The notes under the pieces are model-generated. The model was not told where the DNA came from. It was given only the letters and a program-made list of their open reading frames with translations, and did no database searches. From Bettongia penicillata ogilbyi (Eukaryota; Chordata; Mammalia; Diprotodontia; Potoroidae): 64,000 bases of DNA. Every line of letters begins with the position of its first letter. Positions within the stretch are counted from its first letter, which is position 1. This document shows positions 63,198-64,000 of the stretch, piece by piece. The position numbers and the translations under genes were made by a program. Location: contig JAJHZJ010000496.1 of NCBI GenBank assembly GCA_023548195.1, forward strand, positions 9,496,070 through 9,560,069, given 5' to 3'.

Positions 63198-63390
63198 GGG
63201 AAGGAGAGAGGCAGCAAGGAGTCAGGAAGACCTTAGCGCAAATCCAGTCTTAGACCCTGGGCAGGTAATTTATTTTCTGTTTGCCTAATCCTGGGGAAGG
63301 AAAAGGCAAACCATTTAAATCTCTTTTCCAGGAAAACCCCATACAAGATCATGAAGAGTCAGACATGAATAAATAATGACGAGGAGGAGA
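63198..63390 (+). mobile_element. Mar-1-type CORE-SINE, 5' truncated or worn
   Basis: AAGGAGTCAGGAAGACCTTA, GGGGAAGGAAAAGGCAAACC, TTCCAGGAAAACCCCATACA and ATCATGAAGAGTCAGACATG. Confidence 0.75.
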
Positions 63391-63394
63391 TGGT

Positions 63395-63705
63395 TCCCTC
63401 TCCCCTTCTCTGTCTCTAGCTCTCTTCTTTCTTCATTCCTTTTCTTTTCCATCCTTCCTTCTTTTATTCCTTCCCTCTCTCCCTCTTTCTATCCCTTTGT
63501 TTCTTTTTTCTTCCTTTCTTCTTTCTTTCCTCCCTCCATCATTTCTTCCTCTTCCTTCCTTTCATTCTCTTTCCTCCTTCTTTCCTATTATCACTCCTCC
63601 TATCTCTCTTCCTTTCTTCCACCCTTCTTCTTCCTTGCCTTCCTCCCATTACTTCTCTTCCTCTTCCTCCTCCTCCTCCTCCTCTCTCATTCTTTCTTTA
63701 GTCAC
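63395..63705. repeat. CT/TTCC-rich pyrimidine tract
   Basis: About 300 bp of almost pure C/T with short TCC runs near 63665-63685. The 142-codon plus frame across it is a Ser/Leu/Phe/Pro shadow. Confidence 0.95.
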
Positions 63706-63792
63706 CTTTTTATAGATGTGACAGCATCAGTCAGGAAAACCAAAATCAATGTGAGATTATTATGCTTCATCTTTTGCTTCTGTAAATATTTT

Positions 63793-63988
63793 ATATCATC
63801 ATAAATATAGAGCTAAAAGAGACTTTAGAGATGATTTCATTTCATTTCTTCACTTTATACAGGTCCCATGAGAAAAAAGCAACTTGCCACACAGGCAGTA
63901 AGTGGCAAAACTAGGATTTAAACTCAGGTCCTGTGACTTCATATTTAGTGCCTTTTTAACTACACACAGTGCTGTGCTGGGTAGTGAA
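63793..63988 (-). repeat. MIR-type SINE
   Basis: GAGCTAAAAGAGACTTTAGA, TCACTTTATACAGGTCCCAT, GTGGCAAAACTAGGATTTAA and ACTCAGGTCCTGTGACTTCA. Confidence 0.65.
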
Positions 63989-64000
63989 AATATAAAAATA

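Noticed and set aside
63376..63804. 142-codon plus frame, the longest in the window
   Set aside because: It runs through a C/T-rich tract and is composed almost wholly of Ser, Leu, Phe and Pro.

Overview
The window looks like non-coding DNA from a marsupial (metatherian) nuclear genome. The base composition is AT-rich and CpG-poor. The sequence is packed with interspersed repeats whose wording I recognise: tRNA-headed CORE-SINEs of the Mar-1 type and of the older MIR/THER1 type, 3' ends of L2 LINEs, CR1/L3-type LINE fragments, and 3' ends of L1 whose untranslated region is of the marsupial kind. I cannot name the species. No family was checked against a database; every family name comes from recognition and should be confirmed with a repeat-masking run.

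I find no protein-coding gene, tRNA or rRNA gene, CRISPR array, or prokaryotic feature. All open frames are short. The longest ones (near 3.2-3.6, 50.4-50.8 and 63.4-63.8 kb) are translations of GA/CT-rich simple sequence. The only coding traces I can support are dead retrotransposon pieces: L1 ORF2 C-termini (54.1-54.4 kb minus, 13.4-13.6 kb plus), a decayed endonuclease motif of an L2/CR1-clade LINE near 7.95 kb, and a tentative RTE-type endonuclease relic near 57 kb. The window is best read as an intergenic or intronic stretch.

Layout: 0-4 kb holds CR1, L2 and MIR pieces and a 1.4 kb inverted repeat. 4-8.5 kb is SINE-dense. 8.5-11.5 kb is mostly unassigned. 11.5-17.2 kb has L2, MIR and an L1 3' end invaded by two SINEs. 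17-25 kb mixes SINEs with unassigned stretches. 25-31.3 kb is a repeat graveyard: CR1, a three-layer nest, two L1 pieces and a split hAT-like DNA transposon. 31-46 kb alternates L2/MIR with candidate conserved non-coding blocks and has a striking near-palindrome at 41.75-42.04 kb. 46-55 kb holds L2, L1, a GGAA microsatellite and several SINE-in-repeat insertions. 55-64 kb has Mar-1, a possible RTE relic, an L2-in-CR1 nest and a candidate conserved block near 61.6 kb.

The signals most worth a second look are the two inverted repeats with microsatellites grown to different lengths in their arms, the nested insertions that give a relative dating of families, and a few unassigned blocks with palindromic transcription-factor-like sites. 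I found no sign of a new multi-gene system.
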